Shown piece after piece: positions 1 through 14,200 of a stretch of DNA of 64,000 nt (its first letter is position 1; every line of letters begins with the position of its first letter). This DNA is from Bombus terrestris (taxonomy: Eukaryota > Arthropoda > Insecta > Hymenoptera > Apidae). The position numbers were made by a program, and so were the translations under genes. The notes below the pieces were generated by a model, which ran no database searches, was not told the origin of the DNA, and saw only the letters and a program-made list of their open reading frames with translations. The stretch lies in the NCBI RefSeq assembly GCF_910591885.1, contig NC_063285.1:11582944-11646943 (forward strand), read 5' to 3'.

Positions 1-3000
1 CTCATTGAAACCTCGCTTATTCTTTTGAACATACTTTTTTTAGTCACGATTACTTTAGTAAACAATTATAATTGATGTAAACAAAGGCGAAATTTTACAA
101 ATTTTAAATTTTCTTTTAACAAATTACAAAATTAATTGAATGATTCCTTTCTTTTCATAATTTGAAAAATATATTATTACACTGAACCACTTAAACAATT
201 ACACAAAATAAACAATTTATAAATAAACAACATAAAAGATCTTTTTTACCAATTACCTACAATAATTATAAAACTAGTGATATACTGTTTAAAAAGAATC
301 ATCAAAATATGTAATTTGTTACTAAATGGTTTTAACATTAATATTTTGACAAAATTATTTTTGATTTAGTCAAGCAATTAATTATTTTTTAACATTCAAA
401 CTTTACTTACTTTTTGTCGTTAAAATATGCGAGATTTCAAACGAAAACAACAGTTATAACAATTCGAATAATTATAATAGAGTTCGTTAAATCGACGCAA
501 TGCCATAAATTTGTAATTTTATTGTGTAAATTTTGTAATGTTTTTTGGAAGCTGTTCCAATAGTCAACAGTGATGGACACCAGTCGTCGCAAACTTTAAT
601 GTTCGTGTCAGATGGTTATACGTTCAATTTCTTTAATTCTCTCACTGCAGAAATTAAAACTTTGGTCCAAACGTATAATTAGTTGCGAAATCATAATATA
701 GTGCAACGATCATTTTCTTTCATTTTGATGACAAAATTAATTAATATACTCAATCTTCATTTAATTTATTGTATAATATCATTTTTGAAATTTTTATTTT
801 TGTGGAAGGTGACAATTATTATTCTTTGATTAATACTGAAATTATGCGAATTATTACATCATATAAAAGAGTATAGTTATTAAAATTAGTTTTTGTTAAA
901 CTGTTCTAAAAAAATATTTAATGTACTTCATGATAAATTTCTTTTCTTTGAAGAGATTACAAAGAAAAGTAAATTGTAACGCATGATTTTCATGTTAACA
1001 TGTTAGATATTGGAGTTGGGTAAAAGCTATTTTCATTGTTCCAAAACTAAAATCATGAAATTGTAATCAGATAATAATTAACAATTATAATCAGTTCGCT
1101 TTAGTGCTTGTATAACGTGATTCATTTAATCTTCTCTTACATACTACCACATTATCTTATATAGCTTGCCATCCAATCATTTTCTAAAAATGTAATTATC
1201 TTTTAATGCTACATTACATCAACGTATTTAATGTTTTTAATTTGCATTATTATTAATATTTAGCATATCAGCATATTGTCTAGAGTATTAGTAGAAATCA
1301 TCATAAAAAATAAAATACAAAATTTCATTCATTCAAATTTACTTATTGACTTATTTTATTAAATCAATTTCCTTTATCAAGCTATAATATTTAGAAATAG
1401 AACATTTACCCAACCCTATGTGTATAGAAAAAATATATTTTATGTAAATACAATAGTTAGAATGAATTTAACATGTTACACAGAGTTAAAGTTTGAAAGA
1501 CAATTTTTCTTTCCAAGAAATCAAGTTTTGAGAGAGCCTTTTAAATTACAATAAACGTCAAGTCAAATATGTTATGACCTTTCTATCTCTTTTTTAAACA
1601 TTCCCATGCCATAAGCTTTAATTCCACATATAGAGCAGTCTAAGAAGGAGACGATTGGTCTCAATCATTTGGCAGGTAATGGCAGTATATTGAATTATAT
1701 TCTCCAATGATTTGTTTTCTTCTTAAGCTAAACTGCAGATAAATATTGATTAATCTACAGCCAAATTCTAAATAAATGGTCTTGCGACGACTCTAGAATT
1801 ATTCTCTTAATGAATGCACGACGAACAATATTTAGTTATAATGCCTCCTATTGGGTGTTGAATCAGTGCGCTGCAGTCTCGCTGGAAGTAGAAATTAATT
1901 AAGTTGACTGTAATAACACGCAACTTATCATAGATAATGTTGAATACCTCAAGTTGCAAGTGAGAAGGTGCACAGTTACCTACGCTTCCCAAAATAAGGA
2001 TCTCAATTAAAATTTAAAATCTTTAATATTATGTTACATATTGCATATTATAACACTATTCATTGCATTACTATTCAAATGGATAATATTAAAGATTTAA
2101 GTTGCTTTGAAATTTGGACGTATAATTTTTACTTATTTGAAATAGTTCTTCCATTAATACTAAATTTCAATCAGAATGTATTTATTGGAAAGCAACTATC
2201 AAACTTGTGAGAACTCTGTCTTTGACACAAATAAGAAAATAAAGATTATTTTTATTCTTACAATATTATGTTACGTTCCGTGATCGTCGCGACCCGTAAC
2301 TTGATCTAACTAAAAAATCAAGAAAAAAAAAGATATATATATATATATAACTTATATACTTTCATTTCCTCATGTAATTATAAATTAAATAACAATAAAT
2401 AAGATTTAATTGTTATTCAAATCTATATACATACATAATAATACATACACAGTACATATATAATAATTAGTCGGACATTTCATTTTAAGGCAATAAGAAA
2501 GACGGAGAAAAAATACGAAAACAATGTGAATGTTACTTTAATATTTTCGTTTAAATGTCTTCAATTATATTTAAATAATGTCTTCATTTAAATTATAAAT
2601 ATTATATTAAATGAAATATTTAATGAAATATCATATTAACATATTAAATGAAATATTTAAATGATAATATTTCCCTTTAATATTTTTTGAAAACCAACAA
2701 TAGAATTATTTATATGTAGCGCTAGTTTTCTGGGAAGAAATAAACCTTTCCATTTCTTTTACTGTAATCTAGTGTTAACATCCAGATAATGGAAAGCGTA
2801 GCTCTAAATTTTTAAAGAATCATATAGCATCAGTATTAATGAAACACAGCTGTTTATTAACAATACTGAACTTGTATCAGTGTAGAAGACAAGTTGAATA
2901 CAAAATCGTCTCCGAAATTATCTAAATATACACAACTGTGTAATTATATAACCATATTTACTGATTGTAATCATAATTTATTGTATCAACATTATGTAAA

Positions 3001-4199
3001 CTTTGTATACAACTTTGCATATAGAACGTTTTTTCTTTTATATAAATAGAGATTTTCTTAGATCATCTTTCTGTGACAATAATTTATCTATTATCTTTAA
3101 ATAAGATAATATTTTAATTAAATAAGAGGCATGATGGTGCAACTATCAAATTAAAAAGTAAAAGTAAAAAATAATGAATTAACATAAATCAAAGTGATTA
3201 TTATATGTGTTACTTTTATTTTATTTGATGATTAGACCATGATGCCTTTTAAATATCTTTCTTTACTTGAACGTAACTTTTTTAGTTAAAAATTGTTGTT
3301 TTATACATCGTGTCTTTATAGACTTATAGACTATTTTGGAAAATACCACATATAAAATCTAAGAAGTTACGGTGTTAAATTATTTTTTACAGAAGTACAA
3401 AGAAACTTAAATTTAATAAAAGAGAACTAAAATTATTTGACGAAAGAAACTTAATACTTTTAACAATTACAATAATATCATGTGTATACATACAAGGTCA
3501 AATAGAAACTGAGATAATATACACTATTATCCATGAATAAATTATTACAACATACATATGAATATATACGTACTCAACATAAAAATCTCTTAACATAAAT
3601 ATATAATTTTTGGTTTGTAGTTCTTCAATCTCAATGTGCAGTTTATAAGCAAAGTACAAAAGATTCTTCTCGATTAACATAGAATAAAAATGGTCAGTCT
3701 TAAAGAAACAGTCATAAAAGACATGATACTGCACAAAAACACTTGTCTTATTTGATATTAAAATTGCAATTTTAAGAATGAATTAATACGTTCAAAACCA
3801 AAAGTAAACGTTGTAATGCTGCTTCCGCTGTTAACGTTACCGCTGTTATTGATTTTAATAATAATATCTGCAATCAGTAGTAATAGCAATAGCAACAATT
3901 GCAGTATTAAATAGTTATAATAATGGAGAATAATAAAGTGATGTTACTTACGTATATATAAAATATAAAACATTACTGATAACAGCATTAATTAATTAGT
4001 TTGTATAGAAGCGATCTTATATATATATTATTTTGTGCAGCATGGTAAAAAGAACATATAAAGTGCTATTTGTGCAATACTCTGTTACTTAAAGAAGAAC
4101 ACAGAAACAATATACATATATAAAAGAGTGAAAGGAAAAGATCATATTTTGAAGTCTGAGTGCAATTTCTAGGCATTAAAATTGGAGGTATCTGTCTGC
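1..4199. other. AT-rich non-coding stretch downstream of TSP-1
   Basis: No protein-like ORF, tRNA or transposon is recognisable here. The sequence is strongly AT-rich with short TA runs (for example near 2334-2351). The few ORFs of 60-80 codons have AT-driven composition and no family resemblance. Part of the right end (below 4200) should be the 3' UTR of the minus-strand tetraspanin, but I could not fix a poly(A) signal with confidence. Confidence 0.6.
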
Positions 4200-7100
4200 T
4201 TACACAGTCTCGTACTCGCGACGAATTGAACGTGCCAGACAACATGCAAAGACAACTCCAATTAGCTGAAACAAACAGATTCCATTTTAGTATATGAATC
4301 CTATTTTTTTTCGTTAGTGAATAATATATTACCTTCATTTAACAAATAAATGTCATGCAATAGGAAACAAGAAAAATGCGAACAATATGACCTTATTAAA
4401 TTATTAAATATAAAAAATCGCATAATAATAGAAGAGAAGAAGAGTATTAATTTTTGCTTACTATGTTACAACTGAATGATATATATCTTTGCAATGATTG
4501 ATTTGTATATTTTTATAAAATTATTTCTTTGATATCCTTTTTTAATTTAGGAACAATATTTAATTTTTTATGAATAATATAAAAATATCCTAAATTAGAA
4601 GAAGTGAATAATAAAAATTACCTGAATAATAGCAATGCCAATGCCAACACCACCCAAGATCAAAGCATTATGCTCAGTAGCAGACTGAAGATTGCCCATA
4701 CAACCTTTTAGATGTATATGAATCGAATTTGAGTCACATTTACTTCCTTCTGGTACTTCTTTACAACACGAATTTGGTATAGTATTTTCTGGGAATCCAA
4801 CATGAGCCCAATCATTAGGGCCAACCATACCGCAACATTCCAACTATAATTTGGCAGTTTATTTGAAATATATATTTATTAAAATTCAGTGAGAAAATAT
4901 AGTAGAGATTTTTAATTAGCAACATTAACTTTTATTATGTACTAATTTATACTGAATAGTTCAATATCAGTATAATTAATAATATATATCATATTTACAT
5001 TCAATACTACTAATATAAAGTAATATAACATAAATACTTTGAAAAGTTTTAATTTGAAAATTTATTACTTCTTTATTTCAAAACTTTTTAGTAAAAATAA
5101 GCATCATTGAGCATACTTACATCATGTTGCATAATATCCCAAGATTTACGAATATCATTATTGGTTGAATATTCTTCCATAGTGGTATTTAATCGATGTT
5201 CTACCATTGTACGCACTTCTCCACTCATCATATATCCAGCAATTCCAGCACCGAGTTCAAGTGCAAAGATTAAAAGCAGTAACACAGAAAACTGTACGGA
5301 ACAAATATAAGAAAACAAAGATTGTTATCTAAGATTAATTAATTAACAAAAAAGGAAATACTTTTTCTTAGAAAAATAAATCAGATTTCAGGTTTAATCT
5401 TAATTGAATATCTATATTTGCTATAGTTAAATAATTATAGAAAAATTTACTCTAATATAAAAAAAATTATGATATACAAAATTATTATATAAATATTGGC
5501 TATTGCTATTATATAAAAATTATCATGTAAATATTATTGTATAAATAATGGCAGGCTATTACCGTTAATATCATGCAATGATTCTCTTTGACAGCTCCAC
5601 AACAACCAAAGAATGACACAATAAACACAATAACACCAACTACAATCATCAATACTGGTCCTGTAAAGAACCAACTGTCCATAAAATTATTGTAGCCACT
5701 ATAAACCACCAAGATCACAGTGCCAACTGCAATGAATACAATTCCTGTAATCTGCAATCAGAAAAATTTAACAGTTATTTTCAACGATAATAACAACAAT
5801 AACACTAATAAAAATTATTATGATGTAATATAATATTATTTTTATGATGTATTATAACATAATATAATATTGAAAAATTATGTAATAATACAATAAACAT
5901 ATTGAAACCTTCAAGAATATGCATTTCTTGATAAACTGGAAACCTTATATTCCGTAATGTTTATGTAATCAATATTAATTGATACTAATATTATTTATGA
6001 ATGCGTAACTTCATTTATTTTAATTATAATTTTAAGATAATTTATATTCATTTGTAACATGATAAAACAATAGATGGATCTAATAAGAACAGGAATTAAA
6101 TGGAGATGTTTAATATTTATTTATTTCATATTACACAATTCTTGTTACAATTGAGATGTATACAGAAATTATCTTTTTTACCAGGAACAGAATGCAACTT
6201 CTCATTTAACAGACACATTATCATCTTGTGTGGTAGTCACAGTGTTATCCCCACCAATTTCTCGAATTGTTTGCACGGAGCGGGCGTCAGCGTTACTTCC
6301 GATCCGTGATCGACAATATCTTATTTACCAATTAGTTATCAAAATATAAAAAATGAAATTTTCACAATTTTTAATTTACGACTATTGTTTGCAATAGAAA
6401 AACGGAACTAAAAAAATAGGTTCGAGTTAGCTTTTTGCATAAATTATTTTCGATAATTATTATAATTACACTAATTATTTTTAATCTAAATTTAATAAAT
6501 ATGATTTAATAAGATATCATCACATTTCAAAATAGTGCTTATAAGAGTAGATAACAATATATAAACGTTGAGTAGGTTTACAAAGGAATAATTCATGAGG
6601 TTATGTGCAGTTACGTACACATACGTGACTAACATAAGAAATCATAAATACCCACGCAAATATAAGAGTAACCCATACAGATATGAGTATACTATATAGA
6701 GAAGAAAAAGTTATTTAATAATTCTTTAAACGATTTGCATAACGATGCAAACACGGAAAAGGCAGATTTTAATTTCTCTTTTTAAGAGAGAATTGAATAA
6801 AAAGTTTTGGTTTCTGACAAATATTTTAATTTTAACTTGATTACTTTAGGATAGGTATTTTAATATGTAGGTATATACGAATTGGAAATAAAATATTTGG
6901 ATTTCACTGTAGAGTAGACAAAATATTAAATTAAAATCGGTTTAACTTCGGTTTAAGGGACATAAAATTATTGCTCTTTTCATTTGTCATTTAAAAAGTT
7001 TTCAGTACATAGAATCCAAAAATGTAGGTCTTAATTTTAGGAATTCAGCGGCTCGGGAGCACTGTGTATGTAATCAAATCAAATAATCTATAATTCGCGG

Positions 7101-7452
7101 CCCGATGGAATAAAAAATAATATCCAAATGATCGAATCTAATTTTCACACAAAGACGATTATGGGTACCATACGTTATAGCTACTTTAAATTTAAACCAT
7201 TTAAACATTTCTATTTTTAATACAATTGGAATCGCCGTTTATTTTACTTCATTTTAATTTGTGTATTTATCAAAATTTAAGAAAATCCTAAATGAATGTT
7301 AAATAAATATCGAAAGAATGAGATCAAACGCAGTTGGAGCTTATGGAATAGAATATAAGTAACGAGCACAACATGGAGCAAATACTTACGGCGAATATCA
7401 GGTTGAAAAGAAACGTCAGGTATTTGATGCAAGCCATTCCACCGGACACCAT
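4200..7452 (-). CDS. Tetraspanin, CD63-like (TSP-1), five coding exons
   Basis: Coding exons on the minus strand: 7390-7452, 5563-5751, 5121-5291, 4622-4843, 4200-4265; total 711 nt, 236 aa, all introns phase 0 with GT-AG ends. The start gives MVSGGMACIKYLTFLFNLIFA, a classic tetraspanin N-terminus entering TM1. Exon 2 carries TM2 with GCCGAVKEN; exon 3 carries TM3 and the start of the large extracellular loop with an NTT glycosylation site. Exon 4 has the CCG signature (C144-C145-G146), then CC (167-168), C177 and C189, a six-cysteine loop as in CD63-type tetraspanins, followed by TM4. The tail ends REYETV, a YxxPhi sorting motif suggesting endosomal or lysosomal traffic. Tetraspanins organise membrane microdomains and have no catalytic activity. 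Which CD63-like paralogue this is cannot be told from sequence alone. It sits head to head with TSP-2. Confidence 0.93.
6202..6312 (-). other. Possible unassigned terminal exon inside TSP-1 intron 1
   Basis: Within the first intron of TSP-1, on the same strand, a patch of higher GC content translates to a protein-like stretch containing SNADARSVQTIREIGG and TTTQDDNVSVK before a stop at 6202-6204. About 80 nt further on the minus strand lie two overlapping AATAAA signals (6116-6125). It reads like the last coding exon and 3' UTR of a gene, but no upstream partner exons are visible, and the frame cannot follow TSP-1 exon 1 through the nearest AG. No family was recognised. It may be a fragment of a copied gene or a nested gene exon. 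Confidence 0.3.
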
Positions 7453-9661
7453 TTTTACACTCACTATTCACTGACTTCGAGAAAGAGAAGATCAAGTATA
7501 AAAATGATAAATATCAATGTAACCAAACAGTATGAAAGCTGTGTGCGTCCTTTATAGAATTGCGTCAAAATTATGCACTCGGATTATTCACCTCAACAGC
7601 TCACCAAAGAATAGTCATATTTTCATCCATCCACCCTGCCTGACGTAGATGCGTGCGCACCTTCCCGGTAATTTATTAAAGAACCGACCATATTTCTCAT
7701 AGAGCCTCGAGCTTTAAATTTTACTTCCTAAATATTTCTAAAGTGATTATATTATTGTCAAATATGTATATAGATTCAGTATACAAAATTATTTTCTAAT
7801 TATCCTTTATAATTAGAATTATGAGTATTATAAATATATGCATTATTCATTGTTAGCATTTAAAATACAGGTATATGAAAGTATCTTTATATATAGACAA
7901 GTAACACAGTAAATATTTACAAGTCACATATTGATTATATCAAAGTGTAACGTTAATCTACGATATATACAGAATTCAACATTCTACGAAACATACAAAT
8001 ACTTTACGTGTAAATGTATATTATATGAGTTATACATATCATACTTTCAAAATAATAATGAGGAAACTTAAAAATCTTTTAAATGAAAATAAAAACAGAA
8101 TCAGAATAAAATATACCAAAGAAATTTTACATGTCCTTAGCGACTTTTCTTTATAATGCTATATAAATATATTTATATATTATACAATTTCATTTTTTAA
8201 AATTGTACACAATTTTTCGTTAACTTAACTTTCGTTAAGTTTTGTAAAAATGCAAATTTTTCAAGTCGTAAAGATTAATTTAATAAAAAGTTGCAAATTA
8301 TTTATATATACGAATATAATGTATAATAAAATTTAATAAGAGTAAAAATGTGTTAAACGTGTACATACCTAAAATTGTGTTGTAATAGGCAAAAACCTCA
8401 ATACAATAAAGAAGCATAATACAATACATTTAATAAAAATAACATGAAACATTAAACTTTCAGTAGGTATTAAAAATAATTATTAATAAATTTAAATATT
8501 CTTTCTTTCTTATTTTATTTTATACTTAAAACGTAAAAGTTATACATACGTATTTATCTATTTATATATCATATTCGTTTTCTTCATTCTTGAAAATATT
8601 TAATTCTAAATGAGATATACAGACATGAAGTTGGAAGTGCTAGTTATATGATATATCATTCGCAATTGAGTCTATTCTTATAATCCCTTACTATCGATTC
8701 TTCGCATTATAATAGAAACGATGCGTTTGTATGTTACTTGCCTCAGTTCGATATAATACTTATTTTACGATTTATCGACTTGACATTTTTTTGATTTTCG
8801 CCTCTATGTGACTGTTGTATGCATTTATCATGTTAAAATTTGAATTTTTAACATTTCATTATTATTCTACTACGTACGGAGAAATTCTTCAAGTCTCATG
8901 AATATATTTCAGAAATCAGTTAAAAAATCTCAGCAGTAAACAACATCCCTATATTTTTGTAATATATATTGTATATACATACATATTTGTAATTTTTACC
9001 AAATAATAATAATAATGTCACCAATTACATATATGGTAAATTACATACAGTATGTTGAATAGATAAGTAAATCAAGAAAATTTTGTTTATTATAGTGAAT
9101 GTAAACCAGATACATATTTTATATTTTCATGCATAATCTGTATTTCGTCATGTTTTTAGAACACTATGGTGCTCCAATTGGTATGGAAAAATTGTACTAT
9201 ATGAATATTATATTATGTATACATACTGTAATACCTTTTTTATTTGTTTTAATAGTTAGATATGATAAATCTCATTATTATTATGATGATCGTAATAAGG
9301 ATATTGATTCAAAATCTGTGCAATTTCGATGTTCCAATAATTTTTGTCTGGTTAAGACTCTATGTATATATTATAGCTGTGCAATAGTTTTTATGAATCT
9401 TAACCAAGATAATTCAGGATTCACGTTTAATTAATTATTAATTATTATTAATTATTTAATAAATTAATTATTTCGTATATGTACATATATATAAAAATTT
9501 GCTTTTATTTGGCTTCATGTTCCCATGTAGATTTATTGTAATATTATATTTAATTAGTTTTCAATCGAGACGAATGATGGATGTTAGTATAAAATGTATA
9601 AAATGAATTTTGCGGTTGGTAACCTTTGAAGTTTCGTAACCTTGGTCAAGAGTATTATGAT
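7453..9661. other. Intergenic region between head-to-head tetraspanins
   Basis: This 2.2-kb AT-rich segment separates the starts of TSP-1 (minus) and TSP-2 (plus) and should contain both promoters and 5' UTRs. No coding sequence is supported; the 101-codon ORF at 9129-9434 has no recognisable features. The most GC-rich part lies close to TSP-1 (about 7560-7720). Confidence 0.5.
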
Positions 9662-9672
9662 TGCGCATGCGC
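9662..9672. promoter_or_regulatory. Palindromic TGCGCATGCGC motif upstream of TSP-2
   Basis: The sequence TGCGCATGCGC lies about 180 bp before the TSP-2 start codon in an otherwise AT-rich flank. It matches the core bound by NRF-1 in vertebrates and its insect relative Ewg. The position fits a core promoter; binding is inferred, not shown. Confidence 0.45.
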
Positions 9673-9847
9673 TTGGACACGCAGCCACGCGATAACTGTC
9701 TAAACATAGTGAATCGTTGCGATGTTGTTAACCGGTTTGTGCGCCTTTTTTTAACGTTGGTGGAGTGGAGAAAATATAACGTAGTTAGGTATATAGTTAC
9801 ATATTGCGAAATTAATAAAGAGGGTCTCGTTTAATTATAAGAAAATA

Positions 9848-10681
9848 ATGGTTACTACTATGAAATTATCTCTTGGTTCAAGATGTGTCAAATATCTGAT
9901 GTTCATCTTCAATCTACTCTTCGTTGTGAGTAATTTGCGTTTTTATTGTTATAATAATCCTTAATTTTTAAGTACTTTAATAAGTTTACCGCCGTACGTC
10001 GTTTCTCGAAAATTATTCAAGATATTGAATTATTTATTATATTGAGAAAACGATAAAAGCTCTGTTTCAAACATCTTTTGATTAGGGAACCATACTGAAA
10101 ACACAGCGTAGTTTAAAAAGTTATCATAATTAGATGGTTCCGCATGATCTTACTTCCTTTTGATTTCTTAAATCATAGAAATCTCGTCGAGGTGATAATA
10201 CGAGGTAACGTTATGTTCTTTTTCATAATTTACTTTATGTAAGACCATAGAAGACTCGCGTTAATTTCATACTAACCTAAATATAACCTAAATATCGATA
10301 TAAATATCGATATAGATTCTAAATTCTATGAATGCTATTAGAATAATTTAATATCATAATAGAATAATTTATATATTACAATAATTACCATTTATATTTC
10401 GTTTTTAATATTCAACATATTAAATATGTTAAGTATAACAAACTAATTGCATATTGATAGAAAATTAGTTGATAGATCTGTCATAGTGATATGATTTTTT
10501 TTGTTTCGTATATGATGACATATTTGCATCTTGTTTTGCTGTTCTTAAGTTACGTATATATGTAGACCTCTACCAAGTAAACATGTATATAAATATTTCG
10601 CAGTAAAGTACTGCGTTTTGCACTCAAATAATGAATCATGAATACCAGTTAAAAGATGAAAAGACGAAAACATGTGAACTG

Positions 10682-10721
<40 letters not shown>

Positions 10722-11201
10722 CAGCTAGTTTGTATACGTATAGATACCTTTTATCTGCATTTTTCAATAATTTTATTACATTATGATTTAATTACATGCA
10801 TTGTACGTTATATAATATTATTTAGCAAAATCTGAATAGTAAATTTCTGTCTGCTCATATTATCGTCGCTAATAACAACATAGGTGCTGTGGAAACCTAT
10901 ATGAAAAAAGAAAGAAAAGAAAAATATACATTAGTAGCATATAACAATCTACATACATATGTATACATATAATATAATATAATATAATATAATATAATAT
11001 AATATAATATAATATAATATAATATAATATAATATAATATAATATAATATAATATAATATAATATAATATAATATAATATAATATAATATAATATAATAT
11101 AATATAATATAATATAATATAATATAATATAATATAATATAATATAATATAATATAATATAATATAATGTAATGTAATGTAATGTAATGTATTGCAATGT
11201 A

Positions 11202-11268
<67 letters not shown>

Positions 11269-14200
11269 TATAATACAAATATAACAAAAATCTTGCTTTC
11301 ATTGTATGAAAATATTTATAATATTTGTTTACAATAATTGTTATAAATGGAAACAAATTATGCGTTATTGACATTAATATCAATCATAATGAAGTAAATT
11401 TATCCTCTTAATTACGAAATCTATGTACATTATGCGACGTGGCAGCATATTGTACTCACGTGCAATCTGTTTTAAAACTTTTAAAGATACTAAAAAATCG
11501 TTTTATACAAATGAAAAAAAAAGACGCTGCGGACAGGATTCGAACCTGCGCGGGTAGAACCCAATGGATTTCAAGTCCATCTCCTTAACCGCTCGGACAC
11601 CGCAGCAATTGAAATTTCCGTTTATTTTATAGGAATATTAAAGACATAATTGAAGTAACGAATATTTGAATATTATACGATACAATATTACAAAATAAAA
11701 TTTTTAACTTGAAACTTTAATTAATTAATTAAATTAATTCAACGTTCATAATTTAAAAAAATAGTTTTTAATTACATGAGAAATTATGTAGGATTGACAT
11801 ATACGCACAATAATAATAGTTTTACATAGAATGTAATAAAAAACGTAATAGAATTAGTTGACAAATTTGTTAAAATAATTATTTGTATTATCCTCTTTGC
11901 AATGTTTATTTTAATGTTAATCGAAACAGTAATTTTCGTCTAATTTCCTTGTTCCACATATTTTTAAAATTCATTTCGGTCTAAAGACCTCACAATTTGC
12001 ATTTCTTTACAAATCGTTAGTGAAAGTGTCTCATTTTTATCAACGTGTGTCTAGAGGGATTTCATGAACGTCCAAAGCAACCGCATTTTTTAAAATCATG
12101 GCTTCGTATTAGCCTCGTTCCCCTGTCAGTTAGTAATTGGATATAAAGATCTTCTAATCTGATTTTCTATTGATTCAATTCGCAATGTAAACAGAGCTAA
12201 ATAATTTATATATGACAAGATATGTCTAAGAATAAATTTTTACTTAAAATGGGAATATAGGAAAGATTTAAAGCAACACCCTATAGCAACGTCAACAAGC
12301 TAACAGAGTATTTTATATAACAAATGAATTTGATATAACTAAGACTACTGTTACGATAAATGCAGGTTCTAACGTAAATAAATTGTTGTCTGATGAATAA
12401 AATATCTGAAGATCAAAATATACGTATGTGTATACTCATAAAAGTCTATTGTATAGGTACTTTATTATTCTGACATACATATATCTACGAGGATACGTAT
12501 ACACTGTAACCATAGCCTAGCAACCTGGCCTAACCTCGGTACAGTCTGACCCTAATTTGAATGATACTTTGTAGAACTTGAAGAATAGCAAAAGATAATA
12601 CCTGAAAAGAATAACATGCAATTAGAAGGACTTAAATCGATATCTATTTCACTCTATGACGTACTATATAAGCCACTGTTCGTAGAAGACAAAAATATTC
12701 TGGGAGAAATCGATTTTTACAATCACTAGAATGATCGGCTACTTTTGACAATAACTTTAATCAGGGGCCGACGGGTTCTTTTAAGAACTTACAAAATGCG
12801 AATTTAGTCACACGACGCTACAGTGGCGTCGGCAATCATTAAGCGCTTCATTCCGCATTAGCGATAACAATACATTCAGTATATGTTAAGTCAGGTACTG
12901 GGCGAAATCGTTTACGCGTAATCCAACGAGAGCATTCATAGTAGTAGGTAGTTCGAGTCAAATGAAAATCTGTGATTCGATTTGTGAATTCCTCGGTAAA
13001 ATCTTTTATTTCGATTGATCGTGACCTGACGATACCTTTGACCGCTGGCGTGAATCAGGCTTTAATCGTTGAAAAGCGTCGCCGATCGTTATAACGTTAA
13101 TGTTAAAATAACATTACAATTCATCTAAGCCTATATTATAATTTATTCGAAATGAGAAAAGTGATGATATGTGTAGAAAATATGTGTGTATTCTTATTTT
13201 CAGATCACGGGTATAATCTTATTATCTATTGGTATTGGGATTCATGGAGTTTATCACAGTTATCAACATTTCCTGGATAATAAATTTTTATCTGTTCCCT
13301 CTTTGCTGATTGCAATCGGTGCAATTATATTTTTCATAGCCTTTTTCGGATGTTGCGGCGCTGTACGCGAAAGTTATTGCATGATAGTTACGGTAATTTA
13401 TATTTAAATAAACTTTTATACTTCTTTGTATTAGTATTTCAAATTTCTATTAAAATCGGAGATTATTATAGTTAACGTAACTCTAGGTAATCTCTGAATG
13501 AATAGTTTCTTAATAAATAAATTTGTACTTTTATTTAGTTGATAATTTTACAGGAAAGGGCACATCTCATCGATTTCCATGACCTTGAAATATGTTGTGA
13601 AGGTCTACATTGTGAACAATCTTTTTCCCATACATGTAACCATCACTCGGCCTTTGTTTCCAAGATACTCGCAAAAATCTTGAATTAAATTTTATTACCA
13701 TTGCACTTCATTCTGGCATATTCTGGCTCATTGATGTTAATCACCTTTATGATAAATAAAAAAAGATAAGCGAATGCGTTATAGGTTAGCCGAGCGGTGG
13801 TAGCGATATGTTTCAAGGTCATTGAAATCGGTATAATGTGTCCCTTTCTCTATAATTACCCTTGTTCTTTGTACGAACATATTATCGATGTTCCTTCTCT
13901 TACATCTTTTGTCACGAGACATCTAGCATCAGCTTAGCGAAAATTTTATATTGGTAAATGGAACTAAAGTTTAATAATAAAATGTAATTCCTTGATTTCA
14001 GTTCACGTCGTTGTTGGTGGTCGTTTTTATTTTGGAATTCTCAGGTGGTATATCTGGATACGTTCTAAGAGCCAGGGCGTCCTCGATTATTCAGAATAAG
14101 ATGCGAGATTCAATGCAAATGTATAAAAACAGTTCAGAAGTGTTAACTGTTTGGAATAATCTTCAGCGCGACGTAAAGTTTCTTTATTTTTTTAAACCTT

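Noticed and set aside
9129..9434. 101-codon ORF between TSP-1 and TSP-2
   Set aside because: AT-driven composition, no recognisable motif, and it lies in the presumed promoter region.
10949..11383. 144-codon minus-strand ORF of ILYYI repeats
   Set aside because: It is a direct translation of the ATAAT/TA microsatellite with no other features.
13790..13865. tRNA-like GTTAGCCGAGCGGT string in TSP-2 intron 2
   Set aside because: It resembles a Leu/Ser D-arm, but no acceptor, anticodon or T-arm follows; it lies beside and partly within the right arm of the MITE-like element.
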